Of a stretch of 20,380 nucleotides of DNA, positions 6,065 through 13,958 are shown in pieces; the stretch's first letter is position 1; every line of letters starts with the position of its first letter. The stretch spans positions 1 through 20,380 of the IMG/VR virus record IMGVR_UViG_3300021365_001427; one strand, 5' to 3'. The translations under genes were made by a program, and so were the position numbers. The notes beneath the pieces were generated by a model. It was not told where the DNA came from, searched no databases, and saw only the letters and a list, made by a program, of their open reading frames with translations. Origin of the DNA: a virus.

Positions 6065-7138
6065 TTAGTTTCCTGGTACGTTGGCTTTGATGCCTTCTAC
6101 ATAGTACATCATACTATTAAGATGTGCATCGTCTGCAATTTCACCTGCTTTAAGTTGTACTTTACCTTTGTTGTCCAATAATGGACCAGTAAATGCAAAA
6201 TACTTGCCTGCTTCAATAGCATCCTTGATTTCGTTTGCTTTAGCAGCAACATCTGCTGGCATGTTAGTAAACGGTGCCATCTGTACACTACCATCATCCA
6301 TATGACCAAAGTAGTCACCTGTTTTCCAAGTGCCGTTCATTACTTCGCCAACACGCTTTACATAGTAAGGACCCCAGTTGTCAATAGTTGCAGTCAACTG
6401 TGCTTTAGGAGCAAACTTGATCTGATCACTTGCTTGACCAAAGCCCAACTTGCCTTCTGATTGTGCAGCCTGCAATGGAGCAGGTGAGTCAGTGTGCTGT
6501 GCAACCATGTCACAACCTTCTGCCATCATAACTTTAGCAGCCTGCGACTCTTTGCCTGGATCATACCAAGTGTTTGCCCAAGTAATCATGATCTCTACAT
6601 CTGGGTTCATCTTCTTTGCACCCAAGTAGTATGTGTTAATCTCACGAATAACTTCTGGGATTGGGAAAGCAGCAACATAACAAATTTTGTTTGTCTTTGT
6701 CATCATGCCTGCAATAATACCCTGTACATGTCTTGCTTGATACAGACGTAAACCATATGTTGCCATATTGTCTGCACGTTTGTAACCAGTTGCATGCTCA
6801 AATGCTACATCTGGAAACTCTTTGGCAACTTTAAGCATTGATGGCATATAGCCAAAACTGGTTGCAAAGATAATATCTGCTCCGCCTTTTGCCATTTGAC
6901 GCATTACACGCTCGGCATCAGGGCCTTCTGGTACACTTTCAACAAAAGTTGTCTCAACTTTGTCGCCGTATGCTTCTTCTACTTGCTGACGACCAATGTC
7001 ATGACGATATGTCCAACCATGGTCACCAATAGGTCCGACGTAGATAAATCCAACCTTTACTTTGTCTGCTGCACTTGCACCCATTGCCATACCAAGTACG
7101 ACTGCGGCTGCAACTACAATTGTTTTAATAATATTCAT
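6065..7138 (-). CDS. BMP-family (PnrA/TmpC-like) periplasmic substrate-binding protein
   Basis: A 357-residue protein with a clear signal peptide: K5, a hydrophobic core rich in V, A, L and M, and a likely cleavage after G-A-S-A (about residue 23). No lipobox cysteine is seen, so it would be a free periplasmic protein. The mature start V-K-V-G-F-I-Y-V-G-P-I-G-D-H-G-W-T is typical of the BMP family, whose studied members bind purine nucleosides and pass them to an ABC transporter. No permease or ATPase gene is in the window, so it would depend on a host transporter. A ribosome site (AAGGAAA) precedes the ATG. It sits between folE and the oxygenase. This is a host-type metabolic gene, comparable in kind to the PstS proteins carried by cyanophages. 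Ligand unproven. Confidence 0.9.
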   Translation of the reverse strand: MNIIKTIVVAAAVVLGMAMGASAADKVKVGFIYVGPIGDHGWTYRHDIGRQQVEEAYGDKVETTFVESVPEGPDAERVMRQMAKGGADIIFATSFGYMPSMLKVAKEFPDVAFEHATGYKRADNMATYGLRLYQARHVQGIIAGMMTKTNKICYVAAFPIPEVIREINTYYLGAKKMNPDVEIMITWANTWYDPGKESQAAKVMMAEGCDMVAQHTDSPAPLQAAQSEGKLGFGQASDQIKFAPKAQLTATIDNWGPYYVKRVGEVMNGTWKTGDYFGHMDDGSVQMAPFTNMPADVAAKANEIKDAIEAGKYFAFTGPLLDNKGKVQLKAGEIADDAHLNSMMYYVEGIKANVPGN

Positions 7139-7165
7139 CGATGATTTTCCTTGTTGTTTTTAGAG

Positions 7166-7852
7166 TTATCGAGGACTAAACCCTTGTTGCAATTTGATAT
7201 TGTCCATAAACTCTTTTTTAGTGCCGTCGTCGTTTTTGAAAGCACCTTTAAGCACAGTTGTTTGTGTTAAACTACTGTGTGCCATAATGCCTCTATTCTC
7301 ACAACATCCATGTGTTGCTTGAATGTAAACTCCAACGTCTTTACTGCCAGTTGCATTTTGTATTTCTCTAGCAATATCCATTGCAAGTTCTTCTTGCAGT
7401 GTTCCGCGCCTTGCACACCATTGTGCAATTCGTGTATATTTTGAAAGTCCAATCAGTTTGTCAGCAGCAATGATACCAATGTATGCAACACCAGTCACCG
7501 GCTGATGATGGTGCGAACAAACACTTTTAAGTTCGCTGCGCACTACCAACATACCATCATATCCATCCTCAACATGATTGGGAAATGCTGTTGCATTGGG
7601 CATTGGATCATAACGACCACTCATTAATTCATTGATGTACATCTTTGCTAGACGTCTGCCTGTGTCATTGCTGTTGGGATCATTTGCTCTGTCAATGATT
7701 AAACTGTCTAATACATCTTCAAACTTGGTGGTAAGTTCTTCAATTAGCAGTTGTTTTTCGCCTTCGTGTAGATAGGGTGCAATGTTATCGCCGGCCCAGT
7801 ATCTGCCTCCAGCATTGCGAATTCGTTGTGTAATTACTCTTGAAATTGTCAT
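7166..7852 (-). CDS. folE: FolE, GTP cyclohydrolase I
   Basis: FolE opens GTP to dihydroneopterin triphosphate, the entry step to both folate and 7-deazaguanine. The frame has 228 residues. Zinc ligands appear as C112 and H115 in V-C-S-H-H-H and C183 in H-G-C-C-E-N-R-G. The family motifs L-I-G-L-S-K (133-138) and a run from L-Q-E to the helix A-R-E-I are present. The canonical C-E-H-H reads C-S-H-H-H here, a small variation at a conserved position. The ATG is preceded by GGAG and by a promoter at 7898-7926. With queD and queE in the neighbouring unit, a role in making the base used by DpdA is likely; folate supply is the alternative. Confidence 0.95.
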   Translation of the reverse strand: MTISRVITQRIRNAGGRYWAGDNIAPYLHEGEKQLLIEELTTKFEDVLDSLIIDRANDPNSNDTGRRLAKMYINELMSGRYDPMPNATAFPNHVEDGYDGMLVVRSELKSVCSHHHQPVTGVAYIGIIAADKLIGLSKYTRIAQWCARRGTLQEELAMDIAREIQNATGSKDVGVYIQATHGCCENRGIMAHSSLTQTTVLKGAFKNDDGTKKEFMDNIKLQQGFSPR

Positions 7853-7897
7853 TTGTTACTCCGAGTTAGGGTCGAGGATGACCGCAATAATGTTGTT

Positions 7898-7926
7898 ATT
7901 GTAATGTTTATTTAGGCAAAAGTCAA
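7898..7926 (-). promoter_or_regulatory. Sigma-70-like promoter for the folE unit
   Basis: On the minus strand TTGACT (7921-7926) and TACAAT (7898-7903) are separated by 17 bases; each hexamer has one mismatch to consensus. The leader to the folE ATG would be about 40 bases. Within the spacer the bases CTAAATA resemble the TATAAATA-type late promoter of T4-like phages, so dual early and late use is possible but weaker. Confidence 0.65.
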
Positions 7927-7927
7927 A

Positions 7928-8830
7928 CTATTCGGTAATTCTTTTATCCCAAATTCGACTAAAACACAGTCTATTTTTTGTACTACCTCTACTGTATTCT
8001 GGGTAGTCGCCTTTGTGATCAACACCAAAAATTACACAATTACTTGGTGCAATATTTAATTTAGCACACATACCGTGTTGTTGCTGAAAATATGTTTTCC
8101 ACACCCATTGGCTGCTATAGTTGCTGATAAGTCTATGCCCAACATGTGCTGCACTATGGTTCATGTATGGATTGTCTTGATTTATATACGCTGATAACGT
8201 ATCGTCAGTAAATTCGCGCTCTAATCGCATGCCAATACGCAGTGTTTCAACTGGAAATACCTTGCTTAAACTGGTTGCAATTGTGGTAATACATTTAAAA
8301 TCTACATTGAAGTTTGCACTTTTGCTGATATTAAGATACGCCATATCAATCATTACTGGTACATTTAAAATTTCACACTGCTCAAGTACTTGTTGGTAAC
8401 CATCAGGTATGCCGCCAGTGTTGGCAAATGGCATACTAACAACCACAACATCATTTTGTTCAATTGGCCCTTCGTTGATCCAAGCAAACTTTTTAAATAT
8501 TTCTCTACCTTGAATTTGATGATAGAAGTATTCGCCGGGCCACAGACGCAGTCTTTTATCTGTGTGCTTTAAGTAAAATTTGTCAAATACTTCGGTTGTA
8601 CCGTTTGCATATGCAAGGTGTTTAAACTGGTCAATGCCGTGTATGGTATGTCCACCGCACATCCACTGCGAATAATCTTGCAAGAATTGTTGTACATCAG
8701 TGTTGCTGTATGGCTTGTGGTGTATTTTTACAAAAGCTAGTACTTCGCTGTTGTGTATGCTCCATGCTCCGCCATATGGTTTATTTTTTAAATTTGGAAG
8801 CGTTGGACTCAACGTGTATACCACTTCCAT
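7928..8830 (-). CDS. PLP-dependent aminotransferase-like protein (fold type I, short)
   Basis: A 300-residue protein with the core landmarks of class I/II aminotransferases. The likely PLP lysine is K190 in S-L-S-K-V-F-P-V-E-T, followed by R198 in L-R-I-G-M. D162 and Y165 in V-M-I-D-M-A-Y fit the residues that hold the pyridine ring, and A-N-G-T-T-E at 75-80 fits the phosphate-binding turn. It is shorter than the usual 350-400 residues, mainly at the N-terminus. It overlaps galE by 22 bases and is the last gene of the unit beginning at 12420. Next to an epimerase and a glycosyltransferase, a role in making an amino sugar or other decoration is plausible, but amino-acid metabolism cannot be excluded. 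Confidence 0.7.
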   Translation of the reverse strand: MEVVYTLSPTLPNLKNKPYGGAWSIHNSEVLAFVKIHHKPYSNTDVQQFLQDYSQWMCGGHTIHGIDQFKHLAYANGTTEVFDKFYLKHTDKRLRLWPGEYFYHQIQGREIFKKFAWINEGPIEQNDVVVVSMPFANTGGIPDGYQQVLEQCEILNVPVMIDMAYLNISKSANFNVDFKCITTIATSLSKVFPVETLRIGMRLEREFTDDTLSAYINQDNPYMNHSAAHVGHRLISNYSSQWVWKTYFQQQHGMCAKLNIAPSNCVIFGVDHKGDYPEYSRGSTKNRLCFSRIWDKRITE

Positions 8831-9765
8831 GCATGTTCAACAATGTCGTCAATATGATATTCGTTTTGCCAGTTTGACACTGCAAAAAACTTTTCGTTGT
8901 TGGCAACCAGTATATCAGGATCGCCTTCTCGTGTAGGGGCTTCGACCACTGCTTGCGGCTTACCGCCACTTACAGCACAACACTTGGCAATAATCTCCAA
9001 GTTACTGGCACCGCGTCCTGTGCTTAAATTGTAAAAGCCTGGAACTACCCGCTGCTCTGTTGCATAACAGTGCGCTTTGGCAATGTCTGCAACATGCACA
9101 TAGTCACGCACACAAGTTCCGTCATCAGTGGCAAGTCCTGTGCCAAACAGTGTAAACACCTTGTTGTCGCGAATTGCTTCCATTACTCTTGCAATAATAT
9201 GTGTGGCAGCTTTTTCTTGCCCGTGTCGCCCAAGTGGGTCAGCACCGGCGGCATTGAAATAGCGTAGTCCAACATAGTTAATGCCATATGCTACACTGTA
9301 CGTTTCTAGCAGTTGCTCTACCATGAGTTTGCTAATGCCATAAGGTGAGATTGGATCTTTTGGGTCAGCTTCGTATATAGGTGTTGTTACTGGATCGCCA
9401 TACACTGCGGCACTGCTTGAAAAAATAATCTTGCTGTGTATTTGATGTTCAACCATCCAGTCCAGCAAATTTTTAGTAGCAATAAAGTTGTTTTCGTAAT
9501 AGGTACGTGGGTTTTTAACACTTGGTCCAACAAGACTTGAACCTGCACAATGCACAATAGCATCTGGACGATATTCAGTAAACCATAGCAGGCCTTCAGG
9601 TGATGAAAACTCAGCTTCGTGGAATCCGTCATACCATTGTACTAGATGACCTGGGCAAGGCCGACGATCAATACCAATGACCGTCCACCCCTGCTCTTTG
9701 AAGTAAATTGCTGTTTGCCCGCCTATGTAGCCACCAGCACCTGTGATGATTACTATTTTGCTCAT
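8809..9765 (-). CDS. galE: GalE-type UDP-hexose 4-epimerase (extended SDR family)
   Basis: A complete 318-residue NAD-dependent epimerase. The nucleotide loop is G-A-G-G-Y-I-G-G at 9-16, with an acidic D33 at the end of strand two. The catalytic part has S-S-S-A-A-V-Y-G (116-123) and the Y-x-x-x-K pair at Y142 and K146. Further family marks are L-R-Y-F-N-A-A-G-A near 167 and R-D-Y-V-H-V-A-D near 226. These fit UDP-glucose/UDP-galactose 4-epimerase very well, though the exact sugar cannot be read from sequence. Its start overlaps the GT-B glycosyltransferase by ATGA, so it probably supplies or adjusts the sugar donor for that enzyme. Confidence 0.93.
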   Translation of the reverse strand: MSKIVIITGAGGYIGGQTAIYFKEQGWTVIGIDRRPCPGHLVQWYDGFHEAEFSSPEGLLWFTEYRPDAIVHCAGSSLVGPSVKNPRTYYENNFIATKNLLDWMVEHQIHSKIIFSSSAAVYGDPVTTPIYEADPKDPISPYGISKLMVEQLLETYSVAYGINYVGLRYFNAAGADPLGRHGQEKAATHIIARVMEAIRDNKVFTLFGTGLATDDGTCVRDYVHVADIAKAHCYATEQRVVPGFYNLSTGRGASNLEIIAKCCAVSGGKPQAVVEAPTREGDPDILVANNEKFFAVSNWQNEYHIDDIVEHAWKWYTR

Positions 9766-10997
9766 ACTGCAATCTTTGTACTGTTAACAATTTCAACAGT
9801 TGGATTCTCTTCGATCTTTGTTACTGCGTACTTTGCACCAGCAACATGATCTCTATAGCGATTGCCTGTGCGCAACCATTGTTCGCCATTGCCTTCCATG
9901 ATGTCAATGACTCTGTCAATTGTGCCATCTGTCCAGTCGCTAATCAAACCCATGTTGTGATGTGGATTTTCCAACAAGTTGGTTAGCTTGTTTTCAGCAT
10001 CGTCAATGCTCCACGGAACATATAATCTATCTGGATCATTGGCAAATGTTTCAGGGAAACTGCGATAGGCTGGATACAGTACATTACAGCCCAGTGCGTC
10101 TGCTTCGCTGACAGTGTTACTTACCCAATCTTGTAACGCACAGTTAAACAATACACGACTGTCGTTTACAATTTTGTAGTATTCATCTTTTTTGAGGTTT
10201 TCGTGAATCTCAAGAATGCCACGCGACTCAAGTTCTCTTGCACGTTCAATGTATTTAGGATTGTTGCTACGCAATGGGCCACCTTGCAAGATAGCAAAGG
10301 TTTGCTGCCCTGGATAAAATTCACTATAACGTTCTACCAGATCCATGTAAAAATCTGGCTGTTTCTCTTGATCAAAACGTGCTGTAAACACAATACGCTT
10401 TGAGCGTTCGTGGAAAGGCTTTATCACTTGGCCCAACCTTTCACGAACTTCCTGTTTGCCAAAGGCAAGCCCTGAGATATTGTAGATAGGTGCTTCCCAG
10501 CCTGCAATCTTCATGTGTGCTACCATTTCTTCATTGGTAGCCAACACTGTTGCAAACTCACACACCATCTTCTCGTATAGGCCCATCCACTTTGACATGC
10601 CCCACACATGCACGAAATCATCTGGATCAATTGCTTGGGCTAGACAGCGTACATAAACGTGGGGTCTTTGTTCTGCAGGAATCTGATCCATTATATATGG
10701 AAGACTTTCAATTCCTGGTTGAAACATATCTTCAAAATAAACTACGTCTTCTCCTCCACACTCACCGTTGCGCATCATCTGCACCAGGTTCATGATCTGG
10801 CTCATGCCAAAGTAACTGCGTCCATGTGCATCAAGCACCTGTCCTACACTGATGCTTTGTGTGTCATCAATGGTGTTACCCGGAACATAAACAACATCAA
10901 GACCTCTACGATCAAAAACACGTTTGTTCCATTCAGTTAATTGAAGAGTGTAACGTGCCTCATAGCTTTCGAGGCCCATGTAGAAGAGTTTACGCAT
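9762..10997 (-). CDS. GT-B fold glycosyltransferase (GT1/GT4-like)
   Basis: A 411-residue protein with two Rossmann-like halves. The C-terminal half begins at R-I-V-F-T-A-R-F-D-Q-E-K-Q-P (201-214), the usual entry strand and K-x-P turn of GT4-type enzymes. Then comes A-I-L-Q-G-G-P near 236, and the donor-binding region N-T-V-S-E-A-D-A-L-G-C-N-V-L (294-307) with E298. The N-terminal acceptor half has no recognised motif. A strong ribosome site, AGGAGA, lies in the end of the upstream small gene. It overlaps galE, which suggests a UDP-sugar donor. The acceptor could be a virion or host-surface molecule or the phage DNA base. Confidence 0.85.
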   Translation of the reverse strand: MRKLFYMGLESYEARYTLQLTEWNKRVFDRRGLDVVYVPGNTIDDTQSISVGQVLDAHGRSYFGMSQIMNLVQMMRNGECGGEDVVYFEDMFQPGIESLPYIMDQIPAEQRPHVYVRCLAQAIDPDDFVHVWGMSKWMGLYEKMVCEFATVLATNEEMVAHMKIAGWEAPIYNISGLAFGKQEVRERLGQVIKPFHERSKRIVFTARFDQEKQPDFYMDLVERYSEFYPGQQTFAILQGGPLRSNNPKYIERARELESRGILEIHENLKKDEYYKIVNDSRVLFNCALQDWVSNTVSEADALGCNVLYPAYRSFPETFANDPDRLYVPWSIDDAENKLTNLLENPHHNMGLISDWTDGTIDRVIDIMEGNGEQWLRTGNRYRDHVAGAKYAVTKIEENPTVEIVNSTKIAV

Positions 10998-11000
10998 AGC

Positions 11001-11279
11001 TTATCTCCTGCCGCTGTTGTAACGGCCTTGGTTATTGTTGTTTCTATTATTGTCGTTGTGTCGTGGCCGGAAACCATTCATACGCTTGGCATCTTCCTCC
11101 CACATATTTTTGCAGTTTTTGCCAGCGGAGTATTTGCGGAATTGCTGGTAAGGATACTTTTTGTTGTTGTAAAGGTCTTCGGGATTGTAACGATACCCGT
11201 AGTTTTGGCAAAACAACAAGTATGCGTCTAGGTCATTCCACACTGCTTCTGTGCGTGGATTTTTATATTGATTAGCCAT
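11001..11279 (-). CDS. Small phage protein with Asn/Arg-rich basic tail, unknown function
   Basis: Read from the ATG at 11277-11279 the protein has 92 residues. I prefer this to the upstream in-frame start at 11333 because AAGGAAAG precedes the inner ATG at good spacing and the longer version would overlap its neighbour. The first 60 residues are rich in aromatic residues (L-F-C-Q-N-Y-G-Y-R-Y) and look folded. The last 20 or so are almost only Asn, Arg, Gly and Gln (N-N-R-N-N-N-N-Q-G-R), a disordered basic tail that could bind nucleic acid. I do not recognise the family. It lies ten bases after the T-fold gene and three bases before the glycosyltransferase. Confidence 0.75.
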   Translation of the reverse strand: MANQYKNPRTEAVWNDLDAYLLFCQNYGYRYNPEDLYNNKKYPYQQFRKYSAGKNCKNMWEEDAKRMNGFRPRHNDNNRNNNNQGRYNSGRR

Positions 11280-11289
11280 AATGCTTTCC

Positions 11290-11715
11290 TTAATGACTAG
11301 TTGAAGGGTAGCTGATAATGCATCCGTTTTCACCGTCTTCGCTTACATTAATTACAACGTTACGGCCTGGATACTTGCCAGCTATATGTGTATATAGCTC
11401 GTCTGCAATCATCTCACAACTTTTATAATCAAGCTGTAGTATGTCTCCGCTGTAAAGACGCTTGAGCCAACGCTGGAACTGAATGAACTCAATGTCTCTG
11501 TCATTGTGGAATACATCAATTGCCACTTTAAAATGAAACATATGACGATGTGGATATCCTAAAAATGAAACATCATCCCAGTCACCTGTTGCCAGCTTTG
11601 GATCATCTAAAGCCGCAGGATACTTGTGAATGCCTTCTTGCTGGAATGTTACCCAAATTGATCTACGAGCAATATCTTTGCTGTGTTCAATATTTTCACG
11701 TTGTTCTTGATTCAT
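11290..11715 (-). CDS. Divergent T-fold protein resembling 6-pyruvoyl-tetrahydropterin synthase/QueD
   Basis: A 141-residue protein. Near residue 30 it has G-I-H-K-Y-P-A, and in the middle H-R-H-M-F-H-F-K-V-A-I-D-V, comparable to the H-G-H-N-Y-x-L-x-V motif that holds zinc in QueD-like enzymes. I-E-F-I-Q-F-Q-R-W-L-K follows at the position of the family's D-F-x-x-L-K. The end, S-C-E-M-I-A-D-E-L ... V-V-I-N-V-S-E-D-G-E-N-G, parallels the P-T-x-E-N-L-A ... V-x-V-x-E-T part. I do not see the catalytic Cys in the usual place. If the fold is right, this is a second 6-PTPS relative beside the QueD gene at 3027-3503. It overlaps the upstream unknown gene by TAATG. Confidence 0.6.
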   Translation of the reverse strand: MNQEQRENIEHSKDIARRSIWVTFQQEGIHKYPAALDDPKLATGDWDDVSFLGYPHRHMFHFKVAIDVFHNDRDIEFIQFQRWLKRLYSGDILQLDYKSCEMIADELYTHIAGKYPGRNVVINVSEDGENGCIISYPSTSH

Positions 11716-12218
11716 TATACTACCTCGTCCTTGCTGTAGTCACTCCACGGTGTAAACACAGTTCTGTCCATGAGTTTGTGTAAGCTGTGTGTCCACACGC
11801 CCGGGTTGGTTGCGTCAAAGTCATTGTCGTCAATTTTGACCATTGTGTTATAGTTGTACAAGTTGACATAAGGAATACTGATACGCAACTGTGCTATAAA
11901 GTTGTTGTATTCGTCATAACCATCATCGTGAATCTCTTCCAGTTGACTGTATGGAACATCCAGTGTACACAGTATACCCTGTTTGAGGAAATACTTGATC
12001 ATGTGTTCCCATTCACCATATTCCTCAATGCTGTCTTTGGGAGGATCATAGCTGTGATTAGCACCAAAGAAGATGTGTTCGCAGTCTTTGTATGCTTGTT
12101 CAATGTCTTCAACTGGCTGCACACCAACTACAAACAGTGTGCGTTTGCCAAATGCTGGTGTATGTTCTACTTCGGTGCCGTAAAAGAATTTAACAGCTTC
12201 ATGTCCGTCACGATTCAT
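11715..12218 (-). CDS. Unknown acidic phage protein
   Basis: A 167-residue protein that I cannot assign. The sequence alternates hydrophobic strands and helices as in an alpha/beta domain: R-T-L-F-V-V-G-V (26-33), then a helix, then H-I-F-F-G-A-N (48-54), and G-I-L-C-T-L-D-V-P (80-88). The pattern could be part of a TIM-barrel or Rossmann-type fold, but no catalytic motif is clear. The C-terminal end is acidic with scattered histidines. No signal peptide or membrane segment is seen. It overlaps the DUF465 gene by 11 bases and the T-fold gene by TAATG, so these are made together and this protein may be a partner of the T-fold protein. Confidence 0.75.
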   Translation of the reverse strand: MNRDGHEAVKFFYGTEVEHTPAFGKRTLFVVGVQPVEDIEQAYKDCEHIFFGANHSYDPPKDSIEEYGEWEHMIKYFLKQGILCTLDVPYSQLEEIHDDGYDEYNNFIAQLRISIPYVNLYNYNTMVKIDDNDFDATNPGVWTHSLHKLMDRTVFTPWSDYSKDEVV

Positions 12219-12396
12219 TTAAAATTCCTAGTTCTTGTTGAAGTTTTAACATTTCTTCTTTGGTTGCAAGTTTACGCTTTTTGGCTTTGACTATTGCTTC
12301 ACTGCTAACACTGTCATTTTCCATGTATTCAACCAAATCGTGAAGTCTCTTGTGTTCTTTTACCAAATATTCATAACGTTTTTCAGGATTAGCCAT
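12208..12396 (-). CDS. DUF465 (YdcH-like) small helical protein
   Basis: A 62-residue protein that fits DUF465: an opening helix with L-V-K-E-H-K-R-L-H-D-L-V (11-22), a short turn, and a second helix K-A-K-K-R-K-L-A-T-K-E-E-M (37-49). It should form a helical hairpin or coiled coil. Its function is not established in any organism I can name. The ribosome site AAGGAG is strong and close to the ATG, and the leader from the promoter at 12420-12448 is under 20 bases, so it is probably well expressed as the first gene of its unit. Confidence 0.8.
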   Translation of the reverse strand: MANPEKRYEYLVKEHKRLHDLVEYMENDSVSSEAIVKAKKRKLATKEEMLKLQQELGILNES

Positions 12397-12419
12397 TGAG
12401 TACTCCTTAGTATTCTATA

Positions 12420-12448
12420 ACTATACACTGGTTATGACATATTGTCAA
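12420..12448 (-). promoter_or_regulatory. Sigma-70 promoter inside the 3' end of dpdA
   Basis: On the minus strand TTGACA (12443-12448) and TATAGT (12420-12425) are 17 bases apart, one mismatch in total. The -35 hexamer is made by the last codons of dpdA, and the -10 lies just beyond its stop. It would start the DUF465 to aminotransferase unit, so that unit can be expressed apart from the replication genes. Confidence 0.75.
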
Positions 12449-13958
12449 GTGCTTCCAGTGCCTTTTCGTCAAATTCTTGTTCATCTGCAACATCTTCTTC
12501 GACGTCAAACAAACTGTTAAACTGTGTTGCAGCATTTACAATCTTCTTACCAGTGAAGCCTCTTGTGCCTTTAACACTGTCCCAGAATTTGCTGTATTCG
12601 TTGATGATGTTCATTGACTTGGCGTAATCTCTCTGTTCAAACACACGCTCAACAACATCACGGAATAGGATTCTGTCAAATGTTTCCTGTACCAGCATGC
12701 CTGGCACTACACCTGCATCATATTCTCTGTTGGCACGTTGTACACTTTCAATGTGCATCCAAACATTGTGGCCCATAAGCAATGCATACGAAAAACTGTC
12801 CCATGATGTTTTGCCTTCTTTGCCAATTTTGTTTAGCATGCCCGGAGCATAGTGACACACATCGCCAATGGTAAGACGCTCAGTGATTGGGCTGTCTTCA
12901 AAAAGTTTGTGTACGCCATCAGCAAGCACTGCATCACGGAACGGTGTACTATCACCAGAATACTTTTTGTTGTCAATGGTGGGTTCCATCTGGTAACTCC
13001 ATTTGCCGCGATCATCGATGCGTATACTGTTATACACCTGGCCATTTGCTGTAGCAAGGAATGGACTTGCACAGTCAAAACTGATAGTGAAGTTTTCGTT
13101 AGCATGACGGCGCACACTGCGCTGTATGTCAGTGAGCAAGCATGCCCATTCCAGTTTGCTTGTGCCCAGGAAGTGCATCCAGTCATGTTGACCTTTTTCC
13201 AACAAGCCTTCGTGGATAAGCGTAACCAATCTTTTCAGCACAAGATGCACATCGCACATGTTCTGTCCACCCATGCCCCAACCATCAAAAGGACGATCTG
13301 CTTTGTCGCTGCAAAAGCCTTTCATTTTGTCATACCAATGATCTGCTTCAGCGTGATTGCTGCCCTGTAGTACATTTAGGATTTTGAGATCGCCGCCACG
13401 ATTGGCCATCCAAAATTCATTATTGAAGTGAGTTGCGTTCACAGCATCATCATAACTGTGAATGCCGCAGAGCTCACTTGCTTTTTTATCCAGGTAAGTC
13501 CATGTAGGAATATCCATGGTCATGCCATGTGTAGCAATGCCCATCTGCCAAGCAATAACTTGCTCGCGTTTTTTCTCTGCATTCTTGTCTTTGGGATCGG
13601 CCCACTGCCCGGGCCATACACCTTTGGCAATCTGAAATCCGCCTGAGTCAGCAAGCATGATAGTGTCTGCTTCTCTGTTGCGAACCATGTCCTCTTTGGG
13701 CACATGTTTGCTGAGATCCATATCAGCGTGTCCAGCACTGTACAAACTGTATTTGTATGGAAATAAACTTTCTTTGCTGTTAAGCCAGTTCATTGATTCC
13801 ATATTGCCCAATCCTTTGGGCAGTCTGTCACCTATTGTGCTTACTTGATCAGGATAGCGTTCCTTGCCAATATAGCCAGCATAAAAACTGCTAATAGCCG
13901 GAAGAAATATAGCATAGTCTTTTTGCTTTGCAGTTAGGTTATCTTGTTTGAAGTTCAT
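12432..13958 (-). CDS. dpdA: DpdA-like DNA 7-deazaguanine transglycosylase (TGT superfamily)
   Basis: A 508-residue member of the tRNA-guanine transglycosylase superfamily, of the DpdA type that exchanges guanine in DNA for a 7-deazaguanine. The general acid/base aspartate is D104 in L-A-D-S-G-G-F-Q, and the nucleophile is D295 in S-F-D-C-A-S-P, matching the F-D-C motif of TGT. G-W-G-M-G-G (226-231) and H-F-L-G-T-S-K (262-268) match the substrate-pocket turns G-x-x-V-G-G and M-G-V. The C-x-C-x-x-C zinc site of tRNA-acting TGT is not seen, which favours a DNA role over tRNA. It overlaps the gene before it by 20 bases, has AAGG ahead of its ATG, and is the last gene of the polymerase/clamp unit. 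The acidic tail (residues 480-505) is unusual. Confidence 0.88.
   Translation of the reverse strand: MNFKQDNLTAKQKDYAIFLPAISSFYAGYIGKERYPDQVSTIGDRLPKGLGNMESMNWLNSKESLFPYKYSLYSAGHADMDLSKHVPKEDMVRNREADTIMLADSGGFQIAKGVWPGQWADPKDKNAEKKREQVIAWQMGIATHGMTMDIPTWTYLDKKASELCGIHSYDDAVNATHFNNEFWMANRGGDLKILNVLQGSNHAEADHWYDKMKGFCSDKADRPFDGWGMGGQNMCDVHLVLKRLVTLIHEGLLEKGQHDWMHFLGTSKLEWACLLTDIQRSVRRHANENFTISFDCASPFLATANGQVYNSIRIDDRGKWSYQMEPTIDNKKYSGDSTPFRDAVLADGVHKLFEDSPITERLTIGDVCHYAPGMLNKIGKEGKTSWDSFSYALLMGHNVWMHIESVQRANREYDAGVVPGMLVQETFDRILFRDVVERVFEQRDYAKSMNIINEYSKFWDSVKGTRGFTGKKIVNAATQFNSLFDVEEDVADEQEFDEKALEALDNMS

Noticed and set aside
11280-11333. Longer start for the small basic-tailed protein
   Set aside because: It would overlap the T-fold gene by more than 40 bases, while the inner ATG has a clear ribosome site.
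11787-12290. Long plus-strand open frame of 167 codons
   Set aside because: It mirrors a minus-strand gene, is rich in Phe, Val and Cys as expected of an antisense reading, and has no ribosome site or motif.
12852-13370. Plus-strand open frame of 172 codons opposite dpdA
   Set aside because: It lies entirely inside the antisense of a well-supported gene and shows no protein-family features.
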